DNA of 64,000 nucleotides from Spongilla lacustris (lineage: Eukaryota; Porifera; Demospongiae; Spongillida; Spongillidae), in assembly GCA_949361645.1 (NCBI GenBank), contig OX442430.1, positions 714,403-778,402 of the forward strand, in the 5' to 3' direction. The translations under genes and the position numbers were made by a program. The notes beneath the pieces are model-generated. The model searched no databases. It worked only from the letters and a program-made list of their open reading frames with translations, and was not told the origin of the DNA. Positions 11,530 through 23,663 of the stretch are shown here, in pieces (position 1 is the stretch's first letter; the number at the start of each line of letters is the position of its first letter).

Positions 11530-13498
11530 TACATACACACATGTCAGCACAACTACATTAATGTTGACTAGTTTTATCACCAAGGGCCTGATAACTAAGG
11601 CCAGTAGCTAGGGCTAGTACATGTAGCTAGGGCCCAGTAGCTAGGGGCCTGTAGCTATATATTAACCTCACTCAGCTGAATTGTGTGTAGGCATTTGTAC
11701 CAAGCTTTGTCAAGAGGTAAAAATACTGTCACAAGGCGTATTAATAGTGACCTTCACTGGGCACCAGTACTCCAAGGAATCTGACTGGACTACTATTGTA
11801 CTTACCCTGATTGAAGCTGTAATTGCAATTTCTAAAGTTGTGGTTGCACGCATTTTAAAATAACAACTCCCACATACACGTACAACACTGTCTCTTGTGT
11901 GGTGTGTACCAGCATGCAGCAATGACAGGGCCCCACACCATGTGAGGGACAGGGGAGGGGGAGGGGTGGGGCATGTCCGTTACATGTGTTGGTAGGTGTG
12001 CTGTTGTTTGTACACATCACCACATGCTACCTGCTAATGTAGTATATATATTTTGTTCATGGTGAATGACCTGTTATCCTCCCCTCACTCCTGCCTCCTC
12101 TTCCTGTTCCCCTTCCTTTTTCACACATATCACAAAAGGACCTATCTCGCATATCCAATGACGTGGCTAGGATGAGTGAGAGGGTCAGACAGCTTGATGA
12201 GCTCAATGAAAGGACAAAGGCTCTCTGTGGCAGGCTGAGGGAGCAGGTCACCAGGGCAACGAATGAGGGCGTGTCCTTCACAAGGCCTGGGACAAGACAA
12301 CAACGGTCGTTATCGCCAGGTTAGGGAGTTAGAGAGGGGGAGGAGGGAATGAAGGGGGGGGGGGGGGGGGTGTCATTCACAAGGTGTAATGACAAACTGT
12401 CCATGAGATGATGACCTCATGGTGAGTTCAGGATGTGGTGTACCAAAGTGAAGTGAATAATATTTTTAATATTTTGCACCTCCATTGCAATGTATGGAAC
12501 CGTCTGGGGATGAGGTTGTACCCACTCAGTAAGGGTGACTACATCACGTGCCCTGCAGACCCATTCTGTCAATGGGGGTCAGTGCAGTGAGGGCATATAG
12601 AACTAAACATCAGCTGTTAGAAGTGTAGGCAGCCCCGCATGAATTGTTTTGGGAGAAGGTCAAATGCCCCGTAAGTGCACTGTGCAGAGGAGTGCAGAGG
12701 AGTGCAGAGGAGTGCTTTGTGTATGCTTATTTTTTATTCCTAGTCATCTTAGTATCACTACGGATAAAAAATACGCATATGCCAGCAAAAGTCTGTACCA
12801 GTTTACTACCGGATGGAGAGTGAATTCATAAGAGTGTTGCATTTTTAAAAGTATCAGGGTGAACGTTTTTTGCGCTAAACATTGGCTGGTTAAGGCTGTG
12901 TGGTGTAAGTATGAAGAACCTCATCTATATGTGTGATATGTGTGCATGTGCGTGCACAGGAGTGCATGTCTACGTAAATGTAAGCTTACATGTACGTTTG
13001 TGGATATGTGGGCATTTGTGTGGGGACTTGTGCATTGTGCAATTGTGTGCATGTGTTTGTGTGTGCACATTTGTGTCTGTGCGTGTCTATACATGTACAT
13101 GCCTGTGTGTGCATGTTTACTGTGGGTAATCACTATCTGTGGTTGTGGATTGGTGGGTGGAAGTGTAGGGGTGTGTTCCAATCTGTGGGCTGTGGTTTGA
13201 GGTAAACACTGTATGGCAAGTGTGGGGGTGTGTCCTCAGGATGAGTTATGCCAGTATTGCGTAATATGGGGGCAATAGTGTGTGTGCAGCAATGCTAGGC
13301 TACATGTAGTGCCACTACATTGCATACTGTGGGGTGCATACCTCTGCAATACAGTGTGTGGATCACACACACACACACATACATAACACACACACAAACA
13401 CACACACTGATCCTGACCTTCCATGCAATGTTTACCTCCAACCACAGCCCACAGATTGGCGATCAGCTCAGCATAAACATGTACTGTACAAACCTGAC

Positions 13499-13537
<39 letters not shown>

Positions 13538-16500
13538 ACACACACATATACACACACATGTAATGGTGTAGTTAGGCTGTGTAAGGTATCAGTGCAGTTA
13601 CATATTTGTACACATGTGTACAAATCTTCACCACATCATGAACCATTTGTACACTTTGTCACCTTTCCCCATTAGATGGGTCCAAATTGGACAAGTTGTC
13701 ATCTGAAGATGGCTATGATGTCATCATTCACAAAGTGGGCAATGGCTCCGGACATCTTCAGGGCTTCCAGGGACTTCAGTCTGGGCACCCAGGGGATCAC
13801 AGTGATGGGTACGAGCTGATGGTCCCCAAGAGTGCTGTGGTCCCCAAGGCCAGCAAGGCACCTCCCAACAGCCAAGAAGCCATTCAGAACAGAGAGGCGT
13901 TGGCTCGACTTGATCCTAACGAGGTAGGGAAGGGGGTGGGGAGGAGGGATGGGTGGGGTGGGGAGGAGGGATGGGGTGGGGAGAAGGGATGGGGTGGGGA
14001 GGAGGGATGGGTGGGGTGGGGAGGAGGGATGGGGTGGGGAGAAGGGATGGGGTGGGGAGGAGGGATGGGGTGGGCTTATGCACAGTGAAGAGTTGAAGGC
14101 AGAGAGGAATTGATATGTCAACGATGAAGGGAAACTACCATTGTGTACATGTGTATAATCCTTACTGCATGTGTTTGGCTGGAAACCTTTACAAACGATG
14201 TCACCATGACATCGTACCTTATGCTTCATTTGGTGTGTGCACATTACCACATGGCTGTGGAGTGATGTGAAGTGATTGTGTGAAATGTGATGTTTGTGAA
14301 GAGTGAGTTCAAAATATTATAGTACACACGCACACGTACATGTACATTGTTGTACAATGGTAGGCAAATATTACCATATATGGCCCAGTGACATCACCAT
14401 ATATGGGCCCAGTGACATGTGCCTCTTCCCCGGATGATGCTTTGTCATGTGCATCCAAGTTTACCTTCCTCCCAAGACATTCCATTTATATGGACTCTTG
14501 TCATGTGTTGATCAGGTGCATATGTGTGTGTATGAGGGGTGAGTGCGTGTTTGTACACAAATGGGCAAGACAATTCTCCTTACCAGACACATCCACAACT
14601 GAATTGAAACAATTGATGGACATGTTCTCTAACTCTATCAAATAGTCTTAATCAAATCCTCCATCGTTGTACTGTTAATCTGGCCTGTTTGCGAAAGTAT
14701 TTTGATTTGATGGCAGTGACTCCATCAGTTCTATATAGTGTGCACCCCTTGTACCACATCAGCTCCTTATGTAGTGTGCACCCCTGGTACCACATCAGCT
14801 CTATATAGTGTGCACCCCTGGTACCACATCAGCTCTATATAATGTGCACCCCTGGTACCACATCAGCTCTATATAGTGTGCACCCCCGGTACCACATCAG
14901 CTCTATATAGTGTGCACCCCTGGTACCACATCAGCTCTATATAGTGTGCACCCCTGGTACCACATTAGCTCCTTATATAGTGTGCACCCCTGGTACCCCA
15001 TCAGTTCTCTATATAGTGTGCACCCCTGGTACCACATCAGCTCTATATGTAGTGTGCACCCCTGGTACCACATCAGCTCTATATAGTGTGTACCCCTGGT
15101 ACCACATCAGCTCTATATAGTGTGCACCCCTGGTACCACATCAGCTCTATATAGTGTACACCCATGGTACCCCATCAGTTCTATATAGTGTGCACCCCTG
15201 GTACCACATCAGCTCTATATAGTGTGCACCCCTGGTACCACTTTTGCTGGCTTGTAGATTCCCCAGAACTGTTGCCAACAGTTTTGCTGCCAAGTTGGGT
15301 TCCAAGTAGTCACACTGAGGGGGTGGTGCTACATGTGACCATGGTTACCAGCCACCACCCCATGTGTGTGCATCACATGACTTGGCCACCATTTGCATGT
15401 ACATGCATCACATGTCTAATCTGTCATCCTAGAATGTGAGTGAGGCTGGGAGGAGGTGTTCATTAAATTCTTTGTATTTGCAGTTGGCTCCTAATCTAAA
15501 GGTGACCTTTGAGGAAGGCATGCATGGGTGTTGGTGGTATATATGTGTGATCATGTCTTTGTGCCAAGATCTCAGCTGATTATACAAAGATGGTCATGCC
15601 TTTGGGCACATGTAGTACTACTGAGTAAGTGTGAAGGGTATGGCTACCCTTGGCTAGGTGTGGAGGGCATGGCTACCCTTGGCTAGGTGTGGGGGGCATG
15701 GCTACCCTTGGCTAGGTGTGGAGGGCATGGCTACCCTTGGCTAGGTGTGAAGGGTATGGCTACCCTTGGCTAGGTGTGGAGGGTATGGCTACCCTTGGCT
15801 AGGTGTGGAGGGTATGGCTACCCTTGGCTAGGTGTGGAGGGTATGGCTACCCTTGGCTAGGTGTGGAGGGTATGGCTACCCTTGGCTAGGTGTGGAGGGT
15901 ATGGCTACCCTTGACTAGGTGTGGAGGGCATGGCTACCCTTGGCTAGGTGTGGCTACCCTTGGCTAGGTGTGGGGGGTATGGCTACCCTTGGCTAGATGT
16001 GGAGGGTATGGCTACCCTTGGCTAGGTATGGAGGGTATGGCTACCCTTGGCTAGGTATGGAGGGCATGGCTACCCTTGGCTACATGTAGGTGTGAAGGGC
16101 ATGGCTACCCTTGGCTAGGTGTGGGGGGTATGGCTACCCTTGGCTAGGTATGGAGGGCATGGCTACCCTTGGCTAGGTGTGAAGGGCATGGCTACCTTTG
16201 GCTAGGTGTGAAGGGCATGGCTACCCTTGGCTAGGTGTGGGGGGCATGGCTACCCTTGGCTAGGTGTGGAGGGCATGGCTACCCTTGGCTAGGTGTGAAG
16301 GGTATGGCTACCCTTGGCTAGGTGTGGAGGGTATGGCTACCCTTGGCTAGGTGTGGAGGCTATGGCTACCCTTGGCTAGGTGTGGAGGGTATGGCTACCC
16401 TTGGCTAGGTGTGGAGGGTATGGCTACCCTTGGCTAGGTGTGGACCCTTGGCTAGGTATGGAGGGTATGGCTACCCTTGGCTAGGTATGGAGGGTATGGC

Positions 16501-19500
16501 TACCCTTGGCTAGGTGTGGAGGGCATGGCTACCCTTGGCTAGGTATGGAGGGTATGGCTACCCTTGGCTAGGTGTGGACCCTTGGCTAGGTATGGAGGGT
16601 ATGGCTACCCTTGGCTAGGTGTGGAGGGTATGGCTACCCTTGGCTAGGTGTGGAGGGCATGGCTACCCTTGGCTAGGTGTGAAGGGTATGGCTACCCTTG
16701 GCTAGGTGTGAAGGGCATGGCTACCCTTGGCTAGGTGTGGAGGGCATGGCTACCCTTGGCTAGGTGTGGAGGGTATGGCTACCCTTGGCTAGGTGTGATG
16801 TCCTGCAGTCACCTTGGCCAGTACATGTACTTTTGTTTGGTTTGTAGCACATACACATGAAGATAAATATAGCACTGTGTGTGTTGTCATGCATGTGTAC
16901 TTGGTACCAAGCTCTGCTGTACACTGTCCATTGGTAGCATGGGGTGTGCTTTTGTGCCTCAACACTGTTGAGGCACACACATGACACTCCCCCACCCCAC
17001 CCCCAATACTTAAGTGCAGCTGCGTGATTAGGTTAAACCAAACCACATATGGTCAACACACTTAGTGGTAACCAAGCTACCAAGCTTATAAGGAAAGAAT
17101 GTTACCATGGTGAGGACTATGAACAAGGCCACACATATATATATACCCCACGGTTGTATGCGGCTGGAAACTAAGTCAACAATTAGATCATTTACGGTAT
17201 TACCATATATTTCTTAACTGATGGCTCATTATAGACATCTGATGTTTAAAAGCAAACCATAACTCACCAGAACTAGCAAATCAAAAAGTGAAAACGAACT
17301 CAAACACTGCATTCCTTTTCCTGTCATTTCCAGTCAATGCGCACAATTGAAATTCCACATAGATAGCATGCGCATACCGTTTAGCAAGGTCACGCGATAC
17401 GTATTTAGAAGGAGGGCGTTACTAAATGCGACGACGTAGCCTTTGGTGACTGAACTGGAAGGTATGAGTACTACAGCGATGCTCAGGAGGCATGTGGCTA
17501 CCAGAATTTAGTAACCTGAAGTGGCAACGCATTTTCTGTCACCACGAACAAGCTGAGCGTATTGCATGAATAATCGACGTACGTTGTGGTTTTGCCCTAT
17601 ACATTATAGGTATGGATTACAATTTCCATACATTGCAGAGTGTGTGGGCAGAGGCTAACGAAGTACAGGGCAAAGAAAAGAACCAGCTCTGAGTGCATAG
17701 CATTCTCAGCTGAGCTGAAAATAGCTTTTGACATTGACACATCTGGGGATGATGTAACCCTGAGATGTTCTGCATGCAATGTAAGCTGGGTATGTAGAGA
17801 ACCATCTATGCCATCACAAAGTGAGTGCATCACAAATGTGTAGTGATGCTATTTGAGTGGCAAAACAAGTAAACATATGACATCATAAGAGGTCATCTTG
17901 AGAAGATTGCCCCTCTAGTTCTCCATAGTGAGCCTAGCCCACCTTTGGCAAGAGATAACAACCTATCAATGCTAAAGGTGCTGAAGTGTGCACTGTGCTC
18001 CAACACCCTCTCACAGCCACTGGAACTGCTGTGTGGTGCACTGGTGTGCTCCAAATGCCTCCGGGAGCGGATAGCAGCATATGATGCTATGAACCGTCCA
18101 TGCTGCTCAGAGGATGGATAGTCCTCTGCTGCCCAGAGGATGGTCCCATGCTGATCAGTAATGGTCCCATGCTGCCCAGAGGATGATCCCCTGCTGCCCA
18201 GAGGACGGATAGTCCTCTGCTGCTCAGAGATGGTCCCATGTTGCTCAGTAATGGTCCCATGCTGCCCAGAGGATGATCCCATGCTGCCCAGAGGATGATC
18301 CCCTGCTGCTCAGAGGATGGTTCCCTGCTGATCAGAGGATGATCCACTGCTACTCAGAGGATGATCTCCTGCTGCTCAGAGGATGGTTCCCTGCTGATCA
18401 GAGGATGATCCACTGCTACTCAGAGGATGATCTCCTGCTGCTCAGAGGATGATCCCCTGCTGCTCAGAGGACAGTCCCATGCTGCTCAGAGGATGGTCCC
18501 CTGCTGCTCAGAGGATGGTTCCCTGCTGATCAGAGGATGATCCACTGCTACTCAGAGGATGATCTCCTGCTGCTCAGAGGATGATCCCCTGCTGCTCAGA
18601 GGACAGTCCCATGCTGCTCAGAGGACGGTCCCCTGCTGCTCAGAGGACGGTCCCCTGCTGCTCAGAGGATGGTCCCATGCTGTCCAGAGGATGATCCCCT
18701 TTTGCTCAGAGGATGATCCCCTGTTGCTCAGAGGAAGATCCCCTGCTGCTCAGAGGACAGTCCCATGCTGCTCAGAGGACGGTCCCCTGCTGATCAGAGG
18801 ATGGTCCCCTGCTGCTCAGAGGACGGTCCCCTGCTGCTCAGAGGATGGTCCAATGCTGCCCAGAGGATGATCCCCTGTTGCTCAGAGGATGATCCCCTGC
18901 TGCTCAGAGGACAGTCCCATGCTGCTCAGAGGATGGTCCCCTGCTGATCAGAGGATGGTCCCCTGCTGATCAGAGGATGGTCCCATGCTGCCCAGAGGAT
19001 GATCCTCTACTGCTCAGAGGATGATCCCCTGCTGCTCAGAGGATGATCTCCTGCTGCTCAGAGGATGATCCCCTGCCGCTCAGAGGACAGTCCCATGCTG
19101 CTCAGAGGACGGTCCCCTGCTGATCAGAGGATGGTCCCCTGCTGCTCAGAGGATGATCCCCTGCTGCTCCAAGGATGATCCCCTGCTACTCAGAGGATGG
19201 TCCCCTGCTGCTCAGAGGATGATCCCCTGCTGCCCAGAGGAAAATCCCCTGCTGCTCAGAGGACGGTCACCAGGATGGTCCCCTAGTCAGACTATCATCA
19301 AGTGTGATAATGCTGCTGTCAGATGTTCTGGAGCACTGTATACAGACTGCAGCAGGGATATTAAGGATGGTGACTATGAAGAGCATGAGTGTGCACCAAC
19401 ACTTACACCTGAGGAGGAGAAGCAAGCAGCGGGTTTGCTGAAGAGGGTAATCTCTACCAGCTAGTCCTGACAAAGCCATCATACAACTTGCTACAGGGGA

Positions 19501-20767
19501 AGCAGTTAAGTGAATGTCAATGACTTGTACAGAGGTTACATAATATATACACTCACTTCTGCCAATGACATTCGTGCATGTCACCAGAGCTAAACTACAG
19601 CTGCCTACTCATCATGGACTGAAAGTTCAGGTACATGTATTGCCGGCGATTAAGGCTGGGCTTGCCATACCTTGGAATACACTGAGGCTTCTAAGGCGGT
19701 GTGTCACAACATACAGTAAAGGCTCAATTCTAACTCACTGGTGTTTCAGGTGGCTCAAATCATCAGGAATCTGTCTAGCTGGTGAGGAAAGGATGCACCA
19801 CATATCCAGCCAAATTGTTGGCGATAACCCCAAAGGAGAAACAGCCCCCTTTTCAGGGGCCAAGTCAATTCATGCAAAATTCTTGGCTTGACATTTGCTC
19901 CAATCCACAACCACATGCAGAACCTGATGCGCATTGTGCAAGAACACTTACTAAGTATTGAGCCACAATTGGTAGCTGCCATACCCCCTCCAGCCAAGAG
20001 AGTAAAGAATAAATAATAATTCAGTTCAAGCTCAATCTATTTACATACGAGCATGGAGTCAAATTTAGACCAATAGAAATGTAAGGCTATATTTTAAACG
20101 CTCTGTTAAAACCCACTTCATTGCGCAAATTTTAATTCCCCCACCCCCAAAAAGACACCAAAATGGTGGATTTTCAAAGGCTAGGAATCTACTTCAGAAA
20201 ATGCGTTGCCACTAACCTGTACCATAAAACGACAGTATAAACAACTAACTTTACCGTGATAGCTTTGGCATGTTCCAATTCAGTCACCGAGCGTCGTTGT
20301 AGTTTTTTGAACACATGTAGTAGGTGATCACCGTGCGTAAGTCGATTGGTTTGAAGTACCAGAGCCGCCAGTTGGCAACACCAGGCCACGTGATTTTTGC
20401 TTACAATATAGTTCAAAGGTGTTTATCACTGCTAGTGTGGCTTTTAGGTGTTGATTACGTTTTATGTACCCCGTGCACAGCTGGTTCTAAAAGGCATCGG
20501 TTGTCAGGTTCGTTGCTATGGGTGTACGTAACTATTTCAATTTTTCGGGGCGTAGGGCTTAGTTTCCACGCGTTCAATGAGAGCAGACCACCGTGACCCA
20601 CATCTACATTATGGACAAAAGGGGTGGGGCGGAGTGTAACCTCAAGGGTAACCTTGTTGGCTGCTAAACAGCACAGTTGTGCATAGGGTGATGGGTAAAG
20701 CCTGCTGTTACAAACAGTACTGATATCTGGAAACTACTATTACATGTACATGAATGTGTGTGCACAT

Positions 20768-20842
<75 letters not shown>

Positions 20843-22034
20843 ACTTGGGGGGTGGGCTTGGTATTAAGGTCCAACCTTGGAGGGGGGGGGGGGGGGGCAA
20901 AAGTATTGAGGGCCAACTTAATGGGGAAACCATAGCACTCCTGTCAGGACCTCTAGCCTAGGCAGTGGCTAAGAAAGCTATGTGTGTAGGTATTAGTAGT
21001 GTGGGCCACTACAATATGATCCTCCATCCTACCCCTCCACTTTAGCAGGTGTGTCATGTTGACATTCAACTCCCTCATCACCCCTCCCCACTCCCTCATC
21101 ACTCCTCCCCACTCCCTCATCACCCCTCCCCAATCCCTCATCACCCTCCCCAATCCCTCATCACCCCTCCCCACTCCCTCATCACCCCTCCCCACTCCCT
21201 CATCACCCTCCCCACTCCCTCATCACCCCTCCCCACTCCCTCATCACCCCTCCCCACTCCCTCATCACCTCATCACCCTCCCCCCCCCCACTTCCTCATC
21301 ACGTATTACCCATCTGTCCATCATCATAATGTAAAGATAGTCAGATGTGAAAGAGTTAATGTTGTTCTGGCACGTTCCCATACCATGACACTTTCTTTTG
21401 TAGTTAACACATTAAATAGGGTGGTGTTTACTGAAGATTACAAAGATGTACAAATGATGTAAGGGATGCTATAGGCTGTGTCAGTTAAGGCTGTCCTTGA
21501 GGTGCAATTTTAAATTTGCAAACACAGCTGGTATTCTACATATATCTCATATATCCTTCCTTCCCACTTTTACCTCCCTCCCTCTCCCTACCTCCCTCTC
21601 CCTCCCTCCCTCTCCCTCCCTCCCTCCCTCTCCCTCCCTCCCTCTCCCTCCCTCCTTCCTCCCTCCTCCCTCTCCCTTCTCCTCCCTCCCTCTTCTCCTC
21701 CCTCCCTCTCCCTCCTCCTCCCTCCCCCTCCCACCTCCCTCTTTCCCCCTCCCACCTCCCTCCCTCCCTCTCCTTCCTCCCTCCCTCACCCCTCCCTCCT
21801 CCTCCTCTTTCTCCACTTTAGGTCATCAAACTGCTGGACAACATGGGTCTCAACCAGTACACCAGTACCTTTAGCACAGAGCAGATCAGTGGGGACATCC
21901 TCTCAGAGTGCAGTGAGCAGATGTTGCAGGATGAGCTCAAGGTCACCTCCAAGTTGCACCGCATGAGGCTGCTCAAGGTGATATCGGGGTCCCAGAACAT
22001 CTTAGCCCTCCTGGGGGGCAATGGATATTTATGA
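8044..22034 (+). CDS. GAREM-like adaptor with CABIT and SAM domains
   Basis: Six coding exons join in phase: 8044-8069, 9164-10610, 11016-11237, 12139-12319, 13676-13923, 21822-22034. Together they are 2337 nt, or 778 residues plus stop, with GT-AG at every junction. Exon 1 gives MECDQRNK. Residues about 10-150 are Ser/Pro-rich with an acidic patch. Residues about 155-375 form a CABIT module (SLKQFVAKCG..LPKRARV, then TIPLNSTAQFGVVF and EVLHLIG). A predicted helical stretch follows (LRECATE to RQLYEEF, about 365-435). The last 70 residues are a SAM domain (LLDNMGLNQY, then a LHRMRLLK helix). GAREM proteins link growth-factor receptors to GRB2 and MAPK signalling in the cytoplasm through phosphotyrosines. 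Here exon 5 holds two candidate sites, GYDVIIHK and GYELMVPK. A possible 18-nt microexon near 15484 is unproven. The final 7.9-kb intron contains a transposon relic. Confidence 0.85.
8672..8745. repeat. (TG)n microsatellite with CG tail, intron 1
   Basis: About 30 uninterrupted TG units end in a (CG)n run. It lies in the 1.1-kb first intron of the CABIT/SAM gene. Confidence 0.95.
11261..11536. repeat. compound (CA)n/(CATA)n microsatellite, intron 3
   Basis: Alternating CA and CATA runs begin about 24 bp after the donor site of the exon ending at 11237. Long open frames in it are artefacts of the repeat. Confidence 0.95.
12353..12370. repeat. poly-G run just after an exon
   Basis: An 18-base G run lies about 35 bp downstream of the exon ending at 12319. 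It is a homopolymer likely to vary in length. Confidence 0.9.
13924..14075. repeat. purine-rich minisatellite at the start of the last intron
   Basis: Units of about 18-24 bases built from GGTGGGGAGGAGGGATGG follow directly on the donor site at 13924. This strand is G-rich and could form G-quadruplexes in the pre-mRNA next to the splice donor. Confidence 0.85.
14725..15240. repeat. 34-bp minisatellite, about 15 copies
   Basis: The unit contains TAGTGTGCACCCCTGGTACC followed by ACATCAGCTCTATA, 34 bp in total, with small length variants. It is intronic. Confidence 0.95.
15640..16797. repeat. 29-bp minisatellite, about 39 copies
   Basis: The unit contains TATGGCTACCCTTGGCTAGG and a GTGGAGGG-type segment, 29 bp in total. 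Copies vary at a few positions (GGGTATGG or GGGCATGG, GTGTGG or GTATGG), and a few are truncated. It is intronic, in the last intron of the CABIT/SAM gene. Confidence 0.95.
17631..20013 (+). pseudogene. RAG1-N-terminus-like RING zinc-finger gene, broken
   Basis: Three separated coding stretches share an order I recognise from a family widespread in marine invertebrates. First comes a Cys-rich module beginning CRVCGQRLTKY (17631) with a second pair CSACN. Then a RING half, LKCALCSNTLSQPLELLCG...LVCSKCLRERI (17970-18070), runs up to RPCC. After the minisatellite comes CSRDIKDGDYEEHEC...LLKRVIS (19347-19461), and finally a tail SIEPQLVAAIPPPAKRVKNK-stop (about 19954-20013). Frame changes between 17843 and 17890, again near 19300-19350, and the 22-bp array inside the RING make it non-functional unless heavily spliced. 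RAG1-type RINGs are E3 ligase-like. No transposase core is visible in the window. Confidence 0.6.
18090..19270. repeat. 22-bp minisatellite inside the RING coding region
   Basis: About 53 units of 22 bp (GATGATCCCCTGCTGCTCAG plus AG), with GATC/GGTC and CTGAT variants. The first unit overlaps the RING codons for Cys-Cys-Ser-Glu-Asp (TGCTGCTCAGAGGAT), so the array appears to have grown from the gene itself. Confidence 0.95.
20775..20840. repeat. (TG)n microsatellite
   Basis: About 31 TG units in the last intron, followed shortly by a 17-base G run at 20881-20897. Confidence 0.95.
21066..21290. repeat. 20-21-bp pyrimidine-rich minisatellite
   Basis: Units of CTCCCTCATCACCCCTCCCCA repeat about 11 times with one-base length variants. 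It is intronic. Confidence 0.9.
21557..21820 (+). repeat. 260-base polypyrimidine tract before the SAM exon
   Basis: An almost pure CCTCCCT/CTTCC tract runs directly into the acceptor (CACTTTAG) of the SAM exon at 21822. The strand polarity fits a hugely extended splice polypyrimidine tract. Open frames rich in Pro/Leu/Ser here are artefacts. Confidence 0.9.
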
Positions 22035-23047
22035 GGGCTCCTCCCCCATATCATTGTGGATCTGATTATATTTTCATTGGCAGACATCTTTTTATGTTTG
22101 TTGGACAATCACAAGGCCATGCAATGGCAGGAGGGCTTTTAGCTAGGTATCTGTTGGTGTTTGATCAAATTGTGTTATTTTTTGTGTGTTGTCTGGTTCA
22201 TATATGACCACCTGTGTGCATTTTGGTCCACTGTTTTGTCATGTTATGGATGGTTGTGCTTTTAGAAGTGATGATTTCCATTGTGGATGGGGAGGTGGGA
22301 GGCAGCAGGGTATGGTACATGTAAGTGTATGAAGGGTCATGAGGGGTGCTGTGAGGGGATGTGGTGGTGCTACATGTGAGTGGTGGTGGTGTGATGAGTG
22401 GAGATGTTACGGATGGGTGTGCTATACATTTCAAAGACCCCCCTTTTTCGAAAATGGCAGCTCCACCTTAAGTCCATGTCACCCACTAGTCTGGGGACCA
22501 GACCATATCAGAATGGATCTGGTCACCTGCTGTGAAAACTAAATGCACAGTAGCAACGAGCTGCATTTGGCTGACAAAGAGCATGGTTAAAACCCGGATG
22601 CTGATCTTGGCAACACAGCACCAGTATAAATAGTGTTCCATGATTCATGTGGATGTGAGGTAGGAGCATAATGCAGCAAGTGGAAAAAGGCATTGAGATT
22701 TTTATTCTGCATCACATGGCTTTCAAAAGTGTTCTAATAATGTCGAAAATTAGGAGCTTTGGTGAGGAATATATATGAGTAGGAGCTGAGGGTGCCAAAA
22801 GCAGTTGTCAGATATATTGCTGTGCCAGTGCTAATGTTTCACACATACGAACATGTAGTGAACTCGATTTCGTTAGATAACAATGAGCGTCTGGATTCGA
22901 GATGCACCACACGTTCTAGCTCATAAAAATTAATAAAAGCACGTGCAGGATAAAATAAATAAATAAATGATTAATTAACTCAGTTCACACAGGTCGCGAC
23001 ACTGCCACCATTGACTAGTGAAAACTAGTCAATCTTCTTCCAGTTCT
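22035..23047. other. intergenic region between convergent genes
   Basis: This 1-kb stretch holds the 3' ends of the CABIT/SAM gene (+) and the kinase-TPR gene (-). I see no exon. A short foldback-like piece with TAGTCTGGGGACCAGA at about 22489 resembles the core of the dispersed repeat at 2398-2870. AATAAA-type signals occur near 22960 on the plus strand. Confidence 0.5.
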
Positions 23048-23497
23048 TCAGATCGTATGCTTGGGGCCAGACATGTTAGGTTGACCGCTTGCTTTAGATC
23101 CATTCTCTTGTGCCTCTGCCAGCTGGCCACGTCTCATGCTGAGAACAGCCATGGCCCGATCGGTCTCTAGGTGGTCGGGCAGCTTGGCCTTCCAGTTGTC
23201 CCCATACCGGTCTGCTAGAAGGCGTCCCAGCCTTTAAGGGAGGAGTGGGGAGGAAGTGGGAGGAGGGATGGCAGAAAAAGAGAGAGGAAATGGGCAGTGA
23301 TGAATAAATTTTGAAGGGCTACAAAACTGCATCTATGGTTCCACCTTGTAGTGGCAATGGCCGCAAGCTCGATGCTGCTGTCCACCTTCAGGGCCAGCTG
23401 GTAGTCATTGAAGGCATATCCATACCTGCAAGCAAGCCAGACACACAGTGGACACTCCAGTACATGCAAGACATTCATCATATGTAACAGCTCAACA

Positions 23498-23550
<53 letters not shown>

Positions 23551-23613
23551 GGACCATGGAGGGGAGGGCTATGGGACCATGGAGGATGCATGCATGCACG
23601 CACACGCACACGC

Positions 23614-23663
<50 letters not shown>

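Larger units (their letters stand above)
17149..20595 (+). mobile_element. DNA transposon relic carrying a RAG1-N-terminus-like gene
   Basis: The ends are CACGGTTGTATGC at 17149 and, inverted, CACGGTGGTCTGC ending at 20595. Both continue to a shared GGAAACTAAG. Internal inverted segments also match: GTGGCAACGCATTTTCTG at 17521 against its reverse complement near 20193, and TTCCARTTCAGTCACC further along. ACCC abuts both ends and may be all or part of a target duplication. The 3.4-kb body holds the RING pseudogene below. Ends of CAC-type are typical of Transib and RAG-type transposons. Elements encoding a RAG1 N-terminus-like protein have been described in molluscs (N-RAG-TP); assigning this one to that group is my inference from memory. 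Confidence 0.6.

Noticed and set aside
15640..19270. CRISPR-like regular repeats
   Set aside because: The 22-, 29- and 34-bp arrays are contiguous tandem repeats without unique spacers, in introns of an animal gene. They are minisatellites.
21497..21874. Pro/Leu/Ser-rich protein in the polypyrimidine tract
   Set aside because: Low-complexity pyrimidine DNA is open in all frames on one strand. The real exon begins at 21822 in the SAM frame.
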